From: an uncultured Lachnospiraceae bacterium
GTDB taxonomy: Bacteria; Bacillota; Clostridia; Lachnospirales; Lachnospiraceae
Reading direction: 5' to 3'
NCBI GenBank assembly: GCA_910585345.1
Contig: CAJUDS010000008.1
Coordinates: 1-5,915, forward strand
DNA length: 5,915 bases
Shown here: piece by piece, positions 5,374-5,915 of the stretch
Layout: the number at the start of each line of letters is the position of its first letter
Position numbering within the stretch: the stretch's first letter is position 1
Notes under the pieces: generated by a model
Database searches by the model: none
What the model was told of the DNA's origin: nothing
The model's input: only the letters and a program-made list of their open reading frames with translations
Made by a program: the position numbers and the translations under genes

Positions 5374-5658
5374 ATGACAGGAATGTTTGCCATATCGAAA
5401 GCCGGGCATGACAGGGGAAAACTTTATATCATAATAAACGAAGAGGAAGAATATGTATATCTGTCAGACGGTCGGTTGAAACCGATAGACGCGCCCAAGA
5501 AAAAAAAGAAAAAGCATATTCAGATCGTCAAAAAAACGGATGAACAGATTCGTTTAGCTATAGAAAAAAACAATCAGATCAGGAATGAAGAAATAAAACG
5601 TGCCATAAAAGAATATGGGGCACAGGCCGAGTCAGGAGGGAAAAATGTCAAAAGCTGA
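5374..5658 (+). CDS. Small KOW-domain RNA-binding protein (L14e-like)
   Basis: A 94-aa cytoplasmic protein. Residues 4-38 (MFAISKAGHDRGKLYIIINE...YVYLSDGRLKPID) read as a single KOW/SH3-like beta-barrel motif of the kind found in ribosomal proteins L14e and L24. Next come a run of six lysines (42-47) and a charged helical tail (about 56-82, EQIRLAIEKNNQIRNEEIKRAI) that could form a coiled coil or lie on RNA. Related small KOW genes sit between map and infA in other Firmicutes, so a ribosome- or rRNA-linked role is likely, but I know of no assigned function. It begins 10 nt after map, and its last 14 nt overlap infA, so infA may be coupled to it. The lysine run contains an in-frame A-AAA-AAG heptamer (5502-5508), discussed in the findings. 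A GTG start at 5356 would add six residues. Confidence 0.88.
   Translation: MTGMFAISKAGHDRGKLYIIINEEEEYVYLSDGRLKPIDAPKKKKKKHIQIVKKTDEQIRLAIEKNNQIRNEEIKRAIKEYGAQAESGGKNVKS
5634..5639 (+). promoter_or_regulatory. Ribosome binding site that decides the infA start
   Basis: AGGAGG inside the 3' end of the KOW gene lies 5 nt before the ATG at 5645. It rules out the upstream in-frame ATG at 5615, whose added residues would read across this site. Confidence 0.88.
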
Positions 5659-5863
5659 TGTTATTGAAATCGAAGGTACAGTAGTGGAAAAACTGCCAAA
5701 TACCATGTTTCAGGTAGAACTGGAAAATGGACATAAGGTACTTGCCCATATCAGTGGAAAACTCAGACAGAATTTTATTCGTATCTTACCGGGCGATAAG
5801 GTTACATTGGAATTGTCTCCATATGATCTTTCCAAAGGACGAATCATCTGGAGGGATAAGTGA
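5645..5863 (+). CDS. infA: Translation initiation factor IF-1
   Basis: IF1 binds the 30S A site during initiation and works with IF2 and IF3. The 72-aa product is exactly the standard length: MSKADVIEIEGTVVEKLPN, then a single S1-type OB fold with MFQVELENGHKVLAHISGKLR (21-41), the basic loop NFIRILPGDKV (43-53), and the end LSPYDLSKGRIIWR (57-70). The tail is DK, slightly different from the more common YR or FK endings. The start overlaps the end of the KOW gene by 14 nt. The last lysine codon and the TGA stop form the first bases of the palindromic repeat element at 5858-5915, so the 3' end of this gene is also part of a predicted hairpin. Confidence 0.97.
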   Translation: MSKADVIEIEGTVVEKLPNTMFQVELENGHKVLAHISGKLRQNFIRILPGDKVTLELSPYDLSKGRIIWRDK

Positions 5864-5915
5864 GCACTTAATGAAAACGAGTGCGGAGCACGAAGTTTGA
5901 ATTTAGTGCGAACTT
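5858..5915 (+). repeat. Palindromic element of the array family, at the infA stop
   Basis: A long, segmented hairpin: AAGT (5858-5861) with ACTT (5912-5915); GA/GA; GCACT (5864-5868) with AGTGC (5905-5909); T5869-T5904 mismatch; AAT (5870-5872) with ATT (5901-5903); GA/GA; AAAC (5875-5878) with GTTT (5895-5898); GA/GA with one extra A (5894); GTGC (5881-5884) with GCAC (5888-5891); loop GGA. The layout, with a T-T mismatch and recurrent GA/GA steps, is the same as in the array at 1-326, although the arm sequence differs. No T-run is seen before the window ends, so termination cannot be judged. It may continue past the edge. rpmJ would be expected downstream. Confidence 0.85.

Noticed and set aside
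5858..5915. Intrinsic terminator after infA
   Set aside because: The hairpin is long, but it is broken by regular mismatches, shares the layout of the non-terminating array before rplF, and no T-run is visible before the window ends.

Overview
This window is the distal half of a bacterial spc-type ribosomal protein operon, all on the + strand: rplF (L6), rplR (L18), rpsE (S5), rpmD (L30), rplO (L15), secY, adk, map, a small KOW-domain gene and infA (IF1). The gene order, the strong AGGAGG-type ribosome binding sites, the four-cysteine zinc-type adenylate kinase and the small KOW gene between map and infA all point to a low-to-mid GC Firmicute. The protein sequences look most like class Clostridia, probably Lachnospiraceae. 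That placement comes from recall of the families, not from a search.

Layout. Positions 1-382 hold no gene. They carry an unusual array of short imperfect palindromes, including a 134-bp unit present twice in tandem with 132 of 134 bases identical, plus a partial unit on each side. The spc order predicts rpsH just upstream, outside the window. Positions 383-3813 hold six tightly packed genes, rplF to secY, with gaps of 13-31 nt and a stop/start overlap at rplO/secY. Positions 3814-4598 hold adk with a hairpin-bearing spacer on each side. Positions 4599-5863 hold map, the KOW gene and infA, the last two overlapping. From the last codon of infA to the window edge (5858-5915) lies a second element of the same palindrome family; rpmJ would be expected next.

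How the genes work together. L6, L18, L15, L30 and S5 build the two ribosomal subunits. SecY is the membrane channel that receives exported nascent chains. Adenylate kinase balances adenine nucleotides. Methionine aminopeptidase trims the initiator methionine from new proteins, and IF1 helps start translation. The KOW protein is a probable RNA- or ribosome-binding factor of unknown role.

The part worth a second look is the repeat family. Every member is a hairpin of 3-5 bp helices separated by a T-T mismatch and by symmetric GA/GA tandem mismatches. The arm sequences differ between members but stay complementary. Members lie at both ends of this gene block in the same orientation as transcription, and the 3' member uses the infA stop codon as part of its stem. 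This suggests an element that acts as structured RNA in the operon transcript, although a mobile or REP-like DNA repeat remains possible.
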